NCBI GenBank assembly: GCA_031280075.1
Contig: JAITHG010000104.1
Location: 1-6,295 of the forward strand
Direction: 5' to 3'
DNA length: 6,295 nucleotides
Origin: Eubacteriales Family XIII. Incertae Sedis bacterium
GTDB taxonomy: Bacteria > Bacillota_A > Clostridia > Peptostreptococcales > Anaerovoracaceae
The translations under genes were made by a program, and so were the position numbers. The notes beneath the pieces are model-generated. The model made no database searches. It saw nothing but the letters and a program-made list of their open reading frames with translations, and had not been told where the DNA came from. This document shows positions 5,580 through 6,295 of the stretch, piece after piece. Each line of letters starts with the position of its first letter. Position 1 is the stretch's first letter.

Positions 5580-6295
5580 ATGAAGAAGCGTACACTACTG
5601 ATTACACTGGCAATGATTCTCATCCTCTCCATGTTCGCCATGGCAGCATGTGGCGGCGACCCCGCGCCGAGCGGGGGCGGAGACGAGCCTACGGGAGACG
5701 CGGCACCCGCGGGGGATACAGCGGATCTACCCGACATGGAGCTGACCCTCACCATGCACGACCCGGACACCTCGCGCGTCGGACAGGCGCTGCAGGCATG
5801 GGCGGACACCGTCTCGCAGATGACGGACGGGCACCTGAAGATCAGCATCTTCGGCAGCGGCTCGCTCGCGCCGGGTCCCGAGGCGCTCAATTTTGTCATG
5901 AACGGCAGCGCGGACATCGGCTGGCTCTACACGATGTTCTACCCGGATCAGTTCACGCTGACCGAGGTCGTCGCCCTCCCGATGAACGGGCCGACCCACC
6001 CTGCGCAGACGGCAGAGGTGCTGTGGGATCTCTACGACAGCACGCCCGAGCTGAAGAAGGAGCTCGATGACAAGGTCAAGCTGCTCCAGATGTACGGCAA
6101 CCCCGTCAATTTCATCTCGACCACAAGCAAGCCCATCGAGAAGCTCTCGGACATCAAAGGGCTGAAGCTGCGCTGCCCGGCGGGCGGCATGACGGAGGTC
6201 ATGAAGGCGTGGGGAGCTGCGCCGGAACTCGTCCCCCCCGGCGATACCTATGACGCGCTCCAGAAGAACAACATCGGCGGCACTTCGTGGGAGTG
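5580..6295 (+). CDS. dctP: TRAP transporter substrate-binding lipoprotein (DctP family), C-terminus beyond window
   Basis: This is the extracytoplasmic solute receptor of a TRAP transporter, which captures a carboxylate such as a C4-dicarboxylate or sugar acid and hands it to an ion-driven membrane permease. 238 codons are present of a family usually about 330-360; the frame is open at the right edge. Residues 1-23 form a lipoprotein signal (MKKRTLLITL... AMAAC) with Cys24 as the predicted lipidated residue. A Gly/Pro/Asp-rich linker follows to about residue 50, tethering the domain to the membrane. The binding domain begins MELTLTMHDPDTSRVGQALQ. The family signature SDIKGLKLRCPAGGMTEVMK contains Arg198, matching the conserved Arg that pairs with the ligand carboxylate. 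A following DTYDALQKNNIGGTSWE corresponds to the usual YTALQ-G-DG segment. Substrate cannot be read from this fragment. Permease genes (dctQ, dctM) are expected downstream, outside the window. Confidence 0.93.
   Translation, partial: MKKRTLLITLAMILILSMFAMAACGGDPAPSGGGDEPTGDAAPAGDTADLPDMELTLTMHDPDTSRVGQALQAWADTVSQMTDGHLKISIFGSGSLAPGPEALNFVMNGSADIGWLYTMFYPDQFTLTEVVALPMNGPTHPAQTAEVLWDLYDSTPELKKELDDKVKLLQMYGNPVNFISTTSKPIEKLSDIKGLKLRCPAGGMTEVMKAWGAAPELVPPGDTYDALQKNNIGGTSWE

Overview
The window carries five protein-coding genes in two divergent blocks around an AT-richer spacer (2542-2779). All five are recognisable housekeeping or transport families. I found no defence system, mobile element, CRISPR array, rRNA or tRNA. 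The DNA is GC-rich with strongly GC-ending codons in the genes. Spacers are lower in GC and carry sigma-A-type promoters and GGAGG-type ribosome sites. The gene set (GTP-type PEP carboxykinase, a short DtxR/MntR regulator, glutamine-dependent NAD synthase, a PBP5-type peptidase and a TRAP solute-binding lipoprotein) suggests an anaerobic GC-rich member of the Bacillota (Clostridia or Negativicutes-like). This placement is inference; I cannot name a genus.

Left block, minus strand. A D-alanyl-D-alanine carboxypeptidase (1381-2541) is followed by a good intrinsic terminator (1321-1353). A strong predicted promoter (1259-1287) then leads through a leader of about 100 nt, holding inverted repeats and a cre-like half-site, into the gene for GTP-dependent phosphoenolpyruvate carboxykinase. 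That gene starts at 1148 and runs off the left edge, with about 382 residues present.

Right block, plus strand. A small metal-dependent DtxR/MntR-type regulator (2780-3181) has no visible Shine-Dalgarno and sits just behind a -10-like element, so its mRNA may be leaderless. It is tightly linked to nadE (3187-5442), the glutamine-hydrolysing NAD synthase, whose ribosome site lies in the last codons of the regulator. NadE has two unusual low-complexity insertions. After a 137-nt spacer with its own promoter, a TRAP transporter substrate-binding lipoprotein gene starts at 5580 and runs off the right edge.

The genes do not form one pathway. PEP carboxykinase and a TRAP (often organic-acid) uptake system both fit growth on C4 acids or other non-sugar carbon, and their upstream regions share an exact 14-bp sequence. 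The regulator-nadE pair suggests a link between metal sensing and NAD supply. The most useful items to check are the leaderless regulator start, the regulator-nadE operon, the shared 14-mer, and the nadE insertion at 5113-5256, where codon-position signal hints at an old compensated frameshift.
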